Shown here: positions 1 through 12,021 of the stretch, piece after piece
Position numbering within the stretch: the stretch's first letter is position 1
Layout: the number at the start of each line of letters is the position of its first letter
Source of the DNA: Panicum virgatum
Lineage: Eukaryota; Streptophyta; Magnoliopsida; Poales; Poaceae
Reading direction: 5' to 3'
DNA: 64,000 nt
Assembly (NCBI RefSeq): GCF_016808335.1
Contig: NC_053147.1
Coordinates: 21,500,913-21,564,912, forward strand
The notes under the pieces: generated by a model
The model's input: only the letters and a program-made list of their open reading frames with translations
Databases searched by the model: none
What the model was told of the DNA's origin: nothing
Position numbers and translations under genes: made by a program

Positions 1-56
1 GGAAGCATCTCTCAATCCTGCATAGGGAGAAACTTGACCATATAATTTTTCTACAG

Positions 57-527
57 ATTGTTCCAGCATCTTCAATTCCTGATGGTTGGATGGGGCTGGA
101 CATTGGCCCAGATTCTATTGCTTCATTCAATGCAGCCCTGGACACAACCCAGACAATCATCTGGAATGGGCCCATGGGTGTTTTTGAATTCGACAAGTTC
201 GCTGTAGGAACTGAGGTAAAGCCCAGCTCAAATATGCTGATGCAACTTCACTATGTAACATTGTAACTGAGGAAAGTTTGCAAGAAAAGAAATTTAAACC
301 TGATATCACTTTTGTAGGCTGTTGCGAAGAAGTTGGCAGAGCTTAGCGGCAAGGGTGTCACAACCATCATTGGAGGTGGAGACTCTGTTGCAGCTGTTGA
401 GAAGGTGGGAGTTGCTGATGTTATGAGCCACATTTCAACGGGAGGTGGTGCCAGCTTGGAATTGTTGGAAGGAAAGGAGCTTCCTGGAGTTGTTGCGTTG
501 GATGAAGCCGTCCCTGTGACTGTATGA
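57..527 (+). CDS. PGK: Phosphoglycerate kinase, last two exons (partial)
   Basis: This is the C-terminal end of phosphoglycerate kinase, which interconverts 1,3-bisphosphoglycerate + ADP and 3-phosphoglycerate + ATP in glycolysis and the Calvin cycle. Two exons are visible: 57-215 (53 codons, after an intron ending CTACAG) and 318-527 (70 codons with the TGA stop), separated by a 102-bp GT-AG intron in phase 0. The first exon carries the nucleotide-site motif WNGPMGVFE. The second carries the glycine-rich stretch TIIGGGDS and the STGGGASLE motif, both PGK hallmarks. The protein ends [10 protein letters not shown]. The N-terminal half lies outside the window, so a transit peptide cannot be seen and plastid versus cytosolic form is undecided. 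The reading frame is intact and the gene looks functional. Confidence 0.95.
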
Positions 528-1402
528 GTTTTCAATTTGTTTCTCCTTCATCTTCGTGTACCATGTAAACTTGCTACACTCTTGCTCGCTCCTTGTCAGC
601 CGCTCGAAATGCAAGATCAATGCTTTATAGAGCTACTGGAAATTGTTTGAATAACTACACAAATAATATGTGTTTACCTGAGTCATAACTCATAAAAACC
701 CATAAAGGGCACTGTAGCCTATTTGGCTATAGATTACTTGCGAGCTTCCTGTACCATGACTTGCTTTGCTGAGCAAAGGTGTGAATTTTTTGTTTCTCTC
801 TTTGCCAGAGAAGCAAACTTTAGGATGTTGGCCGTTGGAAGGTAGATGTGCGTTGTGGAGGTCTGCTACTCAAAATTTCCTGGATCTTGGCGTCGTATAA
901 TTTCAGTCTGTAATCAGGACACTTATCCAATCTCTAGAAATATTTTATTTTTAATATCTCTATTGAGCAATATCAATGAGTTTTTCCGTCACAAATGTCT
1001 TTGCAGGACGGAAAAAAAAACAGAAGGAATTCAACAAAAAACCTAAAGGCCGCAGACTGATCGTACCGATCACTGAAAACAAACTTAGCCGCACAACCGT
1101 CGCCCAGCCGATTTGCTGGGGCAGTCAACATATCTCTAACCTCAGAAATGCCAGATTAATAAGATCAAATGAATGTCGCTTCTCACAATCTCACTGACAA
1201 CAGAAAACATATTGTCTGTGGCAAAGCAGTGCCAAGTAAATAGAATTAACAGAATGATAGCAGTAAAAATGGTGTTGGTCCGCTAGCTAGTGATCGCTAG
1301 TGATGATCCTATCTGAAACTAGCATCTTGAAGTTGCAGCAGCTGACAAGAAAGCAGGCACCAACAGATGGGGCTTATTCCCAATCTATATACTTGCTGAA
1401 GC
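528..1402. other. Convergent 3' intergenic region
   Basis: This is the gap between the PGK stop codon (plus) and the MORC-like stop codon (minus), so it holds the 3' untranslated regions of two convergent genes. It is AT-rich. Short open frames at 846-1197 look like chance. I see no RNA gene or recognisable repeat. Confidence 0.6.
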
Positions 1403-4400
1403 CTAAGGCTTGAACAGATCCAGCAGTGGCTTGGTACGTTGCTCCCCTTGATTGCTGCCACCCTGCAATTCCTGTGCCTGTTCAGTTTTCAGCAAATGCA
1501 AGAATGCAGTTAGCATAGCATATTTGGAGTGCAATTTTTGCAAATCATTATCAGGATAAATGGAAAAGACTCGGTCAGAATAGAAAGCTAAGTTCATCGG
1601 ATCAAAGCCCATCCATGAACGTCGACCAACAATGCAGTTTCTAAAACAAACCTGTCTCGAGGAGCTTGACGGGCCGTCGTCCGGCTTGAAACCACGAGGA
1701 CACCACGGGTCGAATTCAGATGCTCTGCCGCCGTCTCTGGTGTCCATCGCGACCGGCGCCGGAACAGAAGAAGTAGCTGCAGCGCCTGCGGCGGTGGCCG
1801 GAACGCCAAGAGCTAGAGTAGTAGCAGTGTCATGATAAGCCCCAGCAAACTCCATCCTGATTGGCAGACCACGGTGAGCAACCATAGCACCGGCTGGGAC
1901 TGAATATGAGGGTGCCAAGCCACCAATGGTGTTCGCCACAGCGGCCTGCGTTGCAGGGAGAGGCAGAGCAGTGCCGGTCACTGAGCTTGCCGGTGTCGAC
2001 CAGCCTCTGAATCCAGGAGCTGCAGCTGCTGGCATGAAGAGTGCAGCTAGGTGAGGAGCGGGAGCTCTCATGACGCCATTCCGCCCCATGCCGCTGCTGT
2101 TCGGCTGGGAAAAGGGCGGCGCGAGGTAAGCCGGCCAAGGGGCAACGGAAGCTGACGTTCTGTTGGTGTTCAGGCCGTATCCGTTGGTGCTTGCCACGGC
2201 TGGCATGGTTGGCCAGCGTCCGGCTCCGGCCATTGATGCCATGGCAGATGTAGGAAGATGAGGCGCAGCAGCTCTCTGGATGCCATGAGAGGACGAACCA
2301 CCGTTGTTCAACCCGAATGGCATCGTCGAAGGACGATGAGCAGGAACACCATTGGAGGTATTCCCTTGGTCCCAAGGATCTGCCGTGGCCATCACTCTCT
2401 TCTTCTGTCCTTCTCCGGTTGGTGTGACGGGGAATAACGGAAGACATGGGTCAGGAGTTCTTGGAACCATACATGATGGTGCAGGAACGCCATGGCTTGA
2501 CTCAAAAATTGGCACCACAAGATGAGCCGGTGCAGATGGAGTCATCTGGGAGTGCATCCCAGCGGTGTTGCCCCAAATCAAATTTGTTTCATCGTGAGAA
2601 CCGGGAGGCGCCAAACTTAGCAGGGCCGCGGCATCTTTAAGCTCCTTCCCTTTCAGGCGTTTCCTGGCAACAAGTGAAACATCCCAGTTGTGATCTCAAG
2701 ATGGATGCTGTGCTAGCATTCAGAATGAAGTGCTAAATATAAGTAGCTACCAGAATTCCGCTCCCATTTCCATCAGGATCTTTTGCAGCTCTGCAAGCTC
2801 TGGCGACCACTGAAAATCCTGCTTGTTCCTCGCTGGCTTCAGGTGATTGGGCTGCAGAACTCCCACGATGCTCCGGCTTCTGTCCGAGAATCCATAGGCA
2901 GGCACGAAGGGCTGGAATGTTTTGGAATTGAATGGGTATCAACATTAGGGTGTATACACCAGAGACAGAGAGCAACTTGAATAGATTTTCTGATTGTTTT
3001 GGTTTATAAAAATAGAAGAAGATCTGAAGCTTACCAAGATAAGGCGCTGTTTGTAGTAGAAGCAGAATCGATCCGTGTCAAAATCTGGTGCATCATCTAA
3101 GAACCCCAGCACCTGAATTGAGTGAAATGGACAGGGATGAATATGGAGCTGCTAGAAATCTAAGTCATCGATGTTAAATAATGGAGGACATAATGTTAAT
3201 GTGCATGGTTCACGCAAGAACTTCTCTTTCGTTAGCATGGAAGACAGACACATGCACATACATGAGACACACAACACTAGCACACACGAGTGCGTCTCCA
3301 ACTGACTAACCACCACACGGTATGAGGCGCTTCCCACACTTAAAACATTGAAGCTGAAGTCGCAGTTAACAATATGTATCTGATGTGGACATGATTAGCT
3401 ATTGAGGAATTCAGTTACAAGAAAAAATGGCATACCACTTCATCTTCCCTTTCTGTCGCGCTGCACCTGTATCTGATGTGTTGACTATGCTTGAGCTCAG
3501 ACACAAGGTTACGACGCTTAACCTCTTCTCCCCGAAGGATGATTCTAAAGTGCACAGGTAGTCCCATATACAAGATGGAAACATAGGCCTGCAGAAAACG
3601 GCAATTTATTCGAAAAAAATATAAACAGATGATTTGCAGAAATGAATTTCTTTAGAAAAAGTAACTTCGGAAATGATTGTGTGTGTAACACTTGCCCTGA
3701 GAGATCTCCTGTATTGATACACCACATGGTTTTGCTCCCATACAGCTTTGTTTTCTGCACGCATCGTCGCTGCACTAATTCTGATATCCTGAAATAAGCG
3801 AGCAGAAGGAAGTGATGAACTGTTCAATAGCGAGGAATGTGTACAAGTAAGAGTTTATCAACAAAATGGACCTCCATGTGATGAAAAGGAAGAAAAATTA
3901 TAATTCATGATATGACCCCCATGATACCAGTAGATAATGCAGAGTAGTAGATGTCATAGCTTAACATTGAAATACTAACATTTACTGTAAAACTAGTATA
4001 AATTCAGTAATGACAATACAAAATACCTATCCCTACACTCTTTAATCGGTATGTAATTGTTACCTTTGTGTAAGTGTTGAAGTCGAGATCCAAGTCGCCT
4101 TTAGCGTCGCGTGACAGGTTGAACACGATGATTTTTGTTCCATGTGGACCGATGTCGTTAAACTGTGCAGCAGCAGACACATCAACAAACATTTCAGTGC
4201 GCAACCATTTCAAGTTCATGTTTGCAGCAAGTCAGTAGCACAATACGGTTTCAAATACAAATTAAGTAACGTAATTAAGGTTGCATCAAGAGACTGAACG
4301 AGCATCTCAAACACACATTTTGTAGCAGCTCTTCTTCTGAATTGTAGGGTGACAATTTCTGCAACATCGACATATTGGTACAGAACTGCCTTGGGCTGCG

Positions 4401-6605
4401 TTCACATCTTCTGATTTCAGCTGTCACCAGATCATACTTATAGTTCACCTAAAGCAAGAAAAAGTATCATGGAATATGTTAGCATTTCTGTGGCCCCAAA
4501 AGAATAGTTAGTCATCAGACATCATGGTCAGTGCCATTTGAGCATTGTGTCACACACATACCATAGGTATTACGATGCGTTGTTCATCTGTTTCCTCTGC
4601 GGAAAGAGAGCGGAGCCCGATGGATTGAGTAGGCGTACTGGAACGAAACAAGAAAATAATGTGTTAATTTGACGAAGTAAACATAGACAAAATGCAAATG
4701 GTACTTGTTGGTACGCCTGAAACAAAGATGATTGCTTGTGTACCCCTAACACAGTTGCACAGCAAACAGCCAAACAGTATAAAACTAATGTCCCTAGCTC
4801 AGGAAGTTCTCCAGATTCCTGTACAAACTGAGCTATTTCATATGATTCTTGATCCTAGTAGGATCTAGGAAAAGTCTGACCTGGTATGCACGTGACGGGT
4901 GAAAATGATAGCACCCGCGCCAAGGCAGCTTACGGCAGCCTTGAATCCTGTCCCATCTGATCAGAAATTTTCAAAAGACGTTAGCTGTAGCACTAAACAT
5001 GGCAAGGATGAGAAGGTGAGGGCTGATGAAGATATGAATACATACTCTGCCCAATTGAATCAGGTGGTTTCCTATTTGGACATGCAGAGGTCATACACTT
5101 CCAAAAGGAAATAGGGTTCATGCCTCCACCATCGTCTTCATGCACAACAAATGTATTCGAATGAATTCAGAGAACTTTTAATTAAAGACATTGTCATAAC
5201 AACCATATATGGAATTTCTATGAAAAATGGATTGAAATGGTAGTGAGGATCAGAACCTTGCACGAGCAATGACGGAGATCCGTTGCGTGGACTGACGACA
5301 CAGTCGATCAACACTCTGGTAGCACCATGTGGTACCTGTGGTTCAACAAGAGGGAATTCAGCAAGAAACCAAAACATGTATGGCACACGAGGATGAACTT
5401 GTCATTTTGTCAAGAATGTAGCAGCTCTGTGCTCCATCAAGGCGGCTAGGCAATGGACAAGGGATTTTCACCTCGTCTACCGCATTGTCCAGCAGCTCCG
5501 CAATAGCTGCAAGAGTGGTGAAGCACATGAGAACACAATATATAGTATGCCCATCTATGAACCAAAAACTTATCAACATGCATACCGCCAAACAACCACC
5601 GGTGTGAAGTTTCATTTCCGTCCTGCAACATGGGGAAAACACGCTCCCGGTAGATAAGATCTGTCACAAGTTAGTTTGACAAGAACTGTAGTAAGACATC
5701 CATCAGTAATTCTTTAATACCCATGAAATGAGACAAGAGACAACGAGTAATGTGCAGTGTTGCAGCAGCTGATGCATCAATGTTTGTGTACTACCTTTAG
5801 CTTGTCTGGAAGGACACTGGGTCTCATTTGCGCCGGTGGTTCCTAACACTTGGCTGCTGAGCCTTGCAGCTGATCTTGCGGCCTGAGAAGTTGACACGGC
5901 TGCTACTATGGCGTTCAGTTTGCCGAGTATGGAATCACCAGGCTTGGGGTCACGGCTGGTTCCGGCATCTCGTTCGAGCTTTCCGAGATCACTTCTGTCC
6001 ACTTCTGTCCGTGCACATCCATATCGGGAGAGATCAGCCAAATGGCAGATAGAACATGTAAGCAAAAATGCATGGGAAATTTGAGCGATAAAATACCTGC
6101 CTTTCGTTAAAAGAACAAAGTGAATCGGACAATAAGCCAAAGTGTATAGGACATTAATGAGAGGAAAACGTACCACATTGATGTGCTTGTTGCAAAGGAG
6201 ACTCAGTTTTCTCGTTATCATCCGCTCCTAAGGATCCATTGTCCATCCCTGGAACTGAACTGCTGACACTGGGGCTACTACCAAGCTCTGGACTCTGAAA
6301 CTCTAGGGCACTCACTTGCCGCTTGTGGAGTTGTGTGTTATACACTGGTCGACAGACTTCCCACGGTGGCTGTTAGTTTGGTGTATGACAGCTCCTGTCC
6401 ATTTCCAAATGTGAAGAGGTTACGCAAATGGTGGTAATAATGGAACTATGGAAGATTTTAAAAAAAGTGAACTGGATGCTAGAAATCAAGTCATACAGAT
6501 ACAGTAACTAGAAAAAAAAACTAAAAAAACTAGGCCGTAGTTTACCTTCCACCGCCCCACAGTCCACACAAAGAAAAAAAAAAGTGTTGGGCTAGGCTCG
6601 CTCAT
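1403..6605 (-). CDS. MORC-family GHKL ATPase, 16 predicted exons
   Basis: This is a Microrchidia (MORC/CRT1) type protein. The family are nuclear ATPases acting in gene silencing, chromatin compaction and plant immunity. Predicted coding exons on the minus strand are 6605-6546, 6369-6174, 6004-5795, 5660-5586, 5506-5472, 5335-5257, 5135-5046, 4956-4881, 4637-4562, 4448-4317, 4162-4064, 3788-3696, 3588-3436, 3112-3035, 2911-2751 and 2663-1403. They sum to 2874 nt (957 aa) with phases matching at every junction. The Bergerat ATPase motifs are present: ELLDNAVDE (~res 184-192), DDGGGM (~219-224) and GQNGTGFK (normally GQYGNGFK). The S5-like region follows (FNDIGPHGTKII, RIILRG, NKQDF). Residues ~540-957 are a Pro/Ala/Ser-rich tail in one large exon. 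The intron after exon 12 is GC-AG. Exon 1 (20 codons) is the least certain. The segment replacing the usual MSFGFS motif is divergent. Confidence 0.85.
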
Positions 6606-7440
6606 CCTTCACACAAGGGGGAAAGTTCGTTACCAGTTTACCACACACACATGCCGATCGGCCATTTCTGCCCCTTCTGTCACGCAACCATGGAGGGGAA
6701 AATGTGACGTGCTAACAAGTTCGAATAAAGTATTGTGCTGATGGCCAGACTGAAAATCTAAAATAGAAATGGAACAGACACAAGGGGGCATAAAAACCGA
6801 GATGGACAAAACAAATTTTAGCCGAGTAATGGGTAGGAAGTCTGTTTTCTCGGGTTATAACAAGGATGCCCAAGTCTTGCAAACCTCAGTGTTGCAGAAG
6901 GAAGCAGAAACAAGCTTTGCAAACCAGATGTGGAGGTAACGAGGCATTGTCTTGAGGCCCGCAATGGAATGGTGCACGGAGGCAAAAGGGAACTATGAAT
7001 AGTGTGGCGGCGCGATTAGGATTGGATGACGGCGTGGTTTGGTTTAGAAGAGGTATGTGCACTGGGTGGGTTGATTTATAGGGAGGGAGAGGAGGGTGTA
7101 AACAGAGTGCTATATCCAATGAATTTAAAAGTAGTCTAACTATGGTTCTAAAATTGAAAATTTGACTAGCTCATTTGCAGCCTGTTCGGCTAATCTTAAC
7201 TGGCTGGAGCTGGTTGGCTGGCTGCTCCAGCCCATCCACTAGCCAGTCCCGTCCGAGCAGCCAACTCCAAGACCACCGACCGGTGGCGGTGGCCCCATCT
7301 GTGCCGCCGAACGGCTGGCTGGGCTGATCAACCCATTCAGTTCAGGCCATCCGGATGGGGCTTCTGAACTGGCCAAAGTGTGAAAGGCATACAACAACTA
7401 TTCATATCTTGTGCATGGGCCGAGCTAGGCCGGGCTCATA
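6529..7440. repeat. Duplication copy 1: MORC promoter and exon 1
   Basis: This block is repeated with clear similarity at 7849-8860. On the minus strand it contains the TATA box, putative 5' UTR and putative first coding exon of the MORC-like gene. Relative to copy 2 it carries an extra GC-rich segment at about 7175-7365, beginning CAGCCTGTTCGGCTAATC. That segment interrupts the similarity before it resumes at the sequence reading CAACAACTATTCATAT. The extra segment may be a small transposon insertion, but I could not define a target duplication. Confidence 0.8.
7074..7080 (-). promoter_or_regulatory. TATA box of MORC-like gene
   Basis: On the minus strand the sequence reads CCCTATAAATCAACCC, preceded by a CT-rich tract (CCCTCCTCTCCCTC). 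It lies about 470 bp upstream of the proposed start codon at 6605, leaving room for a 5' UTR. The same element is preserved in the duplicate at 8677-8683. Confidence 0.6.
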
Positions 7441-7848
7441 CTAGGCTATGAAAGAGCTTTACAATGGCTAGGGGATCAAACTGGTTAGGGGAAAAGTTGA
7501 TTGAAAATATGAAAGTGTATCAACCAAATAAAGATAACGCTTGCTGAGGCTCATGGCCCAATAGACATCAAGTCTCTAATCCCCTTGGTGCCGGTGCAAA
7601 TGGCCTGCCCACACACACCAAGAGCTGATCAGTATGAATTTTGAAGGAGAACACAAAAGACTAGTATTTTAAATACAATAAATGAAACAGACATTTATAT
7701 TGCCCAGCACATGCATGGATCGGAGAAAATACAAAGAATTTAAATTTTGCCAATCCATCTAAAAACAAAAAGACCCCCCCCAAAATGTGTACCTTTAGTT
7801 TCATTGGGTCCAGAAACAAAAACTCGTATACTGCCAGTCTTCCGCATC
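7441..7848. other. Spacer between the two duplication copies
   Basis: About 400 bp, AT-rich, with no gene. It separates the two copies of the MORC 5' region. A C-run (CCCCCCCC, about 7775) is present. I see nothing else recognisable. Confidence 0.5.
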
Positions 7849-8860
7849 AACTAGGCCGTGATTTACCTTTCACCGTCCCACAGTCCACACACAGAAAAAA
7901 GTAAGTGTTGGGCTAGGCTCGCTCATCCTTCACACAAGGAGGAAAGTTCGTTACCAGTTTACCACACACACAATCACACATGCATCGATCGGCTTTGCCT
8001 CTTCTATCGCGCAACCATGGAGAGGGAAATGTGACGTGCTAAGGCCGAATAAAGTATTGTGTGCTGATGGGCCGGACCGAGAAACTCTAAAACGAAAATG
8101 GAACGACACAAAGGGGCGTAAAAGAAGGGCGCTGCTCGGGTCACCCGAGCAGAGGTGTGTCAGCAGCAAGCAACCTCCGTCAGGACTCCATAGGATTATG
8201 TGTTTTGAGCTTAAAACTAGCCCAACAAACCGGTTCACATATGTGATTCAATCGAATTTGTTGTTAAAACAAAGGAACAATTTTTAAATTGTTCCAGCAA
8301 TAAAAATTTATTCCGCAACAAAAAAGGTTCCCTAACAAAAAATAATTATTCCGTCTTGTATGATGATTTAACCGTCAGTCATACGTGTGACTCCCAACAT
8401 TTACCTAAAAGAACCTAGTGATGGACAATACAAATTTCTGCCGAGTAATGGGTAGGAATTCAGTTTTTTTCGGGTCATAACAAGGCTGCCCCAGGTCTTG
8501 CAAACCTCAATATTGCAGAAGGAAGCGGGAACAAGCTTGCAAACCTGAGGTAACGAGGCGCTGTCTTGAGACCCACAACGGAATGGTGCGCGGCGGCAAA
8601 AGGGAAATATGAATACTATGGCGGCGTGATTCGGATGGAATGACGGCGTGGTTAGATTTGTGCGCTGGGTGGGTTGATTTATAGGGAGGGAGAGGAGGGT
8701 GTAAACACGAGTGCTATATCCAAGGGTTTAAAAGTAATCAACTATGGTTCTAAAATTGGAAATTTGGCTAGCTACATTCTTTATTTGGTTGGTCAAAATG
8801 TGAAAGGTATACAACAACTATTCATATTAGACTTGTGCATGGGCCGAGTTGGGCCAGGCT
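7849..8860. repeat. Duplication copy 2: orphan MORC promoter region
   Basis: This is a second copy of 6529-7440. It retains the TATA box (minus strand, 8677-8683), the CT-rich leader and the exon-1-like ATG context (MSEPSPTL in both copies). Unlike copy 1 it has a stop codon just before the donor-like AAAG/GTAAAT. It holds a private ~300-bp insertion at about 8127-8425, starting near CGCTGCTCGGGTCACCCGAG. No downstream MORC exons accompany it, so it is an orphan promoter/5' fragment about 1.3 kb upstream of the gene's own promoter. Confidence 0.75.
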
Positions 8861-9009
8861 AATGGGCCATGACCTTAGTAATCTCTTCACAATTCAACAA
8901 GTTGGCTTTTATATATTTTTATTTTAAAATTATATAAAAATAGAATCCGGTTCTTAGATAAGCAAAGTCAGACTTTTAGACCTTTACTACTACTACTCAT
9001 ACTAGGAGA

Positions 9010-9105
9010 GCTGGCAATGGCTGGTTTTGAACTTGGAATGCTGCGTAGCAAATCCAAGCTGGCAATGGCTGGTTTTGAACTTGGAATGCTGCGTAGCAAA
9101 TCCAA
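9010..9105. repeat. 48-bp tandem duplication, two copies
   Basis: Two adjacent identical 48-bp units, 9010-9057 and 9058-9105, each beginning GCTGGCAATGGCTGG. The identity suggests a recent duplication. No function is evident. A short open frame across it (9017-9205) is probably incidental. Confidence 0.9.
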
Positions 9106-9289
9106 GCGATCAATTGTGCTGGCCTGGAGTCTGAATTGCTATACGGACGCAGCTGTAGATCCTATAAACAGCTCCTATATGTTTCGATCCCAGCAGAGAG
9201 AATGACGAAGGGTCTAGCAATTGGCCAATGGCCAATGGGTGAGCTGAGCTGAGGTTGGGGCCGGTTGCATATTACCTCTTTAAAATAGT

Positions 9290-9500
9290 ATTTTTTCGCA
9301 ATAAATCAGCACCAGCTACAACCACCAGCCAATAATATTTTTCTCTCACAACAAATCAGGATTAGTCACCAATCACAACCAATCGAACAGAGCGAACGTG
9401 GACAACAAATCAGGATCACTCACCAGCCACAGCCAGTCGAATAGAGCGAACGTGAATAGTACGATTTTTCTGTACCATAACAAGCCAGCCCACCCAGGTC
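9290..9500. mobile_element. Grass MITE-like remnant
   Basis: The sequence has the repetitive signature AACAAATCAGGA...CACCAGCCACAGCC...CGAACAGAGCGAACGTG, partly duplicated internally (about 9350-9400 and 9403-9452). On the minus strand it reads GCTGATTTGTTGTGAGAG, typical of a very common grass MITE. Ends and target duplication are not clear. The family assignment is from memory, not from a search. Confidence 0.5.
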
Positions 9501-9686
9501 ACGTTCGTACCATCCAACAAACTTGGCTGAGTGAATGGACCAAAGCTCAGCCTTTTTTTTTTAAGATTATCAACCTTAGGGTTGGGCGTTCATTAATAAG
9601 AGAAAAGAATTAACCGTGTTTATAGGTAAATCAAATTTGAAAAGTGAACTACTGAAACAACACCTACAACTGAACAACACCCTGCT

Positions 9687-9833
9687 GGATTGGGACATCA
9701 ACAGAACACATTCAAACTTTGGTGATTTGGATTGGAACATCAACACAAGCCTCAACGAAAAAACTCCGTCCAGTCGGATTAGGACATCGACCCGATCCTC
9801 CGCGAACTCTGCATAGTCGAATTGGGACGTCGA
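9687..9833. repeat. Degenerate ~42-47 bp repeat, four units
   Basis: A motif resembling GGATTGGGACATCAAC recurs at about 9687, 9729, 9776 and 9818 with diverging spacers rich in AACAC/GAC. It looks like an old minisatellite or part of a decayed element. It is unrelated to the flanking genes. Confidence 0.55.
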
Positions 9834-10477
9834 CTCGAGCTACCACAACCAACGGCCAAAGCTCAGCTAAAATGGGTTTTTCTTAGCTAGGGTCTTGAAT
9901 GCTTATGTTGGGCTGATATTGAACTTTTTCTAAGAACTACCACCATACTACAGTGCATGGGTTGGATACTGATAGCTTTCTTGTTAGGTTAGCACCCAAG
10001 CTCACGAACAAAAATCAAAAGCCAACATAACAATCATTTGACATGCATTCTCCTCACTCCGAATTCTCTAAGCCTGAGCAAATATAATTGCAGGGAAACG
10101 TAATGGAGGACTGCATTACTGTGGTACCCTGAAAAACCGAGTGCTCTTGTGCTGTTCTATTATAGGGCTCACTTCCAACTGCACGTTCGGCTCAAACTGT
10201 GGCAGCTGCCAGCCGCATACTGCAACTCTGTCGCGACCCATCAGCAGGCCATTAACCTGGATTTAAAAAAAAAACAGGCTGAAGTATACATTAGCAGGCA
10301 TCCAACAGAGTGGACAATAGTCGAGAACCGTGACCTGAGTGTTCATACAGCACTGAAAGTCTGAAACAACAGAGATTGGTACACACAAACCATTGTGGCA
10401 AAAGGTTCAAACATACTGCAGCTCTTGGGAACACAGCAAGTGTTTTCTGAAGCTGGACTAGCCTACAAGGTTAGATA
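9834..10477. other. Intergenic and 3' flank
   Basis: No gene found. The right part is the presumed 3' UTR of the small minus-strand gene ending at 10478. The run TTTAAAAAAAAAAAAC near 10262 is a simple A-tract. The left part (about 9860-10130) shows nothing recognisable. Confidence 0.5.
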
Positions 10478-10876
10478 TCACGGTAACTGCTGCGGCACAT
10501 CTGTTGGTTTGCTCCCATAATCACCTCCCTCCCCCTTCCAGCCCAGTCCAGGATGTGATGGTGCCTCTTTCTCACCTTCAAAGTCACGGGCATCCCGCAG
10601 CGAGGCCTCGAAATCAGTGGAATCAATAGCTGTTGGGAGGACACTGCCAATGTCGTCTTTTGCTCCAAACCCGCCGGCTCGCATGACATCCTCTGTGGAG
10701 ATGGCTGCTTCCATGTTGACATCAGCTTCATGGCCATTTGCCGGACTGATGTTTCCAGCATCTGAATCTGAGAACTGTTTCAAGGCCTCTTGATCAAGGC
10801 TTGGAACATTGTCTGTCACTGCATCACGCTTCTTTTGTTGAGCTTGTTGTTCATTGCCAAGGTTCTTTCCATCCAT
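10478..10876 (-). CDS. Small acidic protein of unknown function (132 aa)
   Basis: Single coding exon, ATG at 10876 and stop at 10478, 132 residues. It is hydrophilic and acidic, with no signal peptide or membrane segment. It is rich in D/E/G/A, has an N-terminal QQAQQKKR basic-Gln patch, a central ISTEDVMRAGGFGAKDDIG segment, and a Gly-rich C-terminal part (GWKGEGGDYGSKP). I do not recognise a named domain; the composition suggests a disordered protein. The ATG follows a splice acceptor (CCCAG/GC or CTGCTAG), and a GC-rich upstream exon with a clean GTGAGT donor lies at 12022. I therefore infer a ~1.1-kb 5'-UTR intron, a typical plant arrangement supporting a real, expressed gene. Function is unknown. 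Confidence 0.7.
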   Translation of the reverse strand: MDGKNLGNEQQAQQKKRDAVTDNVPSLDQEALKQFSDSDAGNISPANGHEADVNMEAAISTEDVMRAGGFGAKDDIGSVLPTAIDSTDFEASLRDARDFEGEKEAPSHPGLGWKGEGGDYGSKPTDVPQQLP

Positions 10877-12021
10877 GCCTGGGATGAACTAGCAGATGTG
10901 AGATTTCTAGCAAGAATATCACATAATACACAGCTATAAAAAATCAATTACAACTCTTCAATATATATTTTGTGGATGAGGTTAATCACACCATGGTATC
11001 TCAGAAATGTGAAAAGAGGATCATCCTATGGCTTAGGCAATGCTATGTATATCACAGGAATCAAGTGTCACACAGATAAAACTAGTTAACCGCTAGAACA
11101 ATAAAACTATTCCTCTCCACACCAGGAGAGAGTAGTAGTAATACCATTTTAACTTCCAGCTAATTCTCCTAAATATCCACTGGAGTAAGGTTATCATTCA
11201 AGCTAACTTTTTTTTTTGACACAAACTGAACAAATTGCTGACCAGTTTTAAGTGCAACAGGGAATCCATAGTTTGTGCCTTTGTGGTGAATCAAAGCGCA
11301 ACCATCTTCCACCACCCGTTGAGGCCAATCATAAAACAAAAATCTGCCTGCAGACCTCAATCAAGAAAACTGTATCGCTAAATCACCGATAATTGTACCA
11401 GCATTATTTGGTAACTTCTTGGAATAGCATGAGAACTTCATCTTACACATCCTACCTCATTTTTTCCTGCTATTTGAACTTAAAAAACGAGAAATTTCCA
11501 GCCAGATTATTAAGGTGGGCACGCGTTATGTATCTAGTTTAGACAACTAGTGAATCAGTATCCAAACTACTAATTCAGTACAAGATCATTGGAACCACAA
11601 AGTTCAGTCAACTAGCGTGTCAGTTCTAACTCGGTGTAAATCTGTTACAACCACCACAAGAAAAAAAAAATTGCTAGGTATCCAATGCACTCCGCACACT
11701 CCACCAATCACCAAACCGTTGTACTTCAATCAGAACAGACTCGTTTTCAGTCCAGACAATCCGAATTTACCCCCTTCTCAGCGAAGGGCATCGAGAAATC
11801 CCAGCGCCGAACCCCCACACCGCCCGCCTCCCCATCTCGATTCCCCACCACAGCCACAAGCATCGCGTGCCGACCGCGTCCAGTGCTCCTAACTTGCAAG
11901 AAGAACAGTCTCGTGCGACCAATCAGCATACCAACGCCGCCCCCAAGCCCACACGGATCGCTAGGGTAAGCAACCAGAAAGTACGCGAGGAAATTAGCCG
12001 ATAACAAGGCACCATCGCAAC

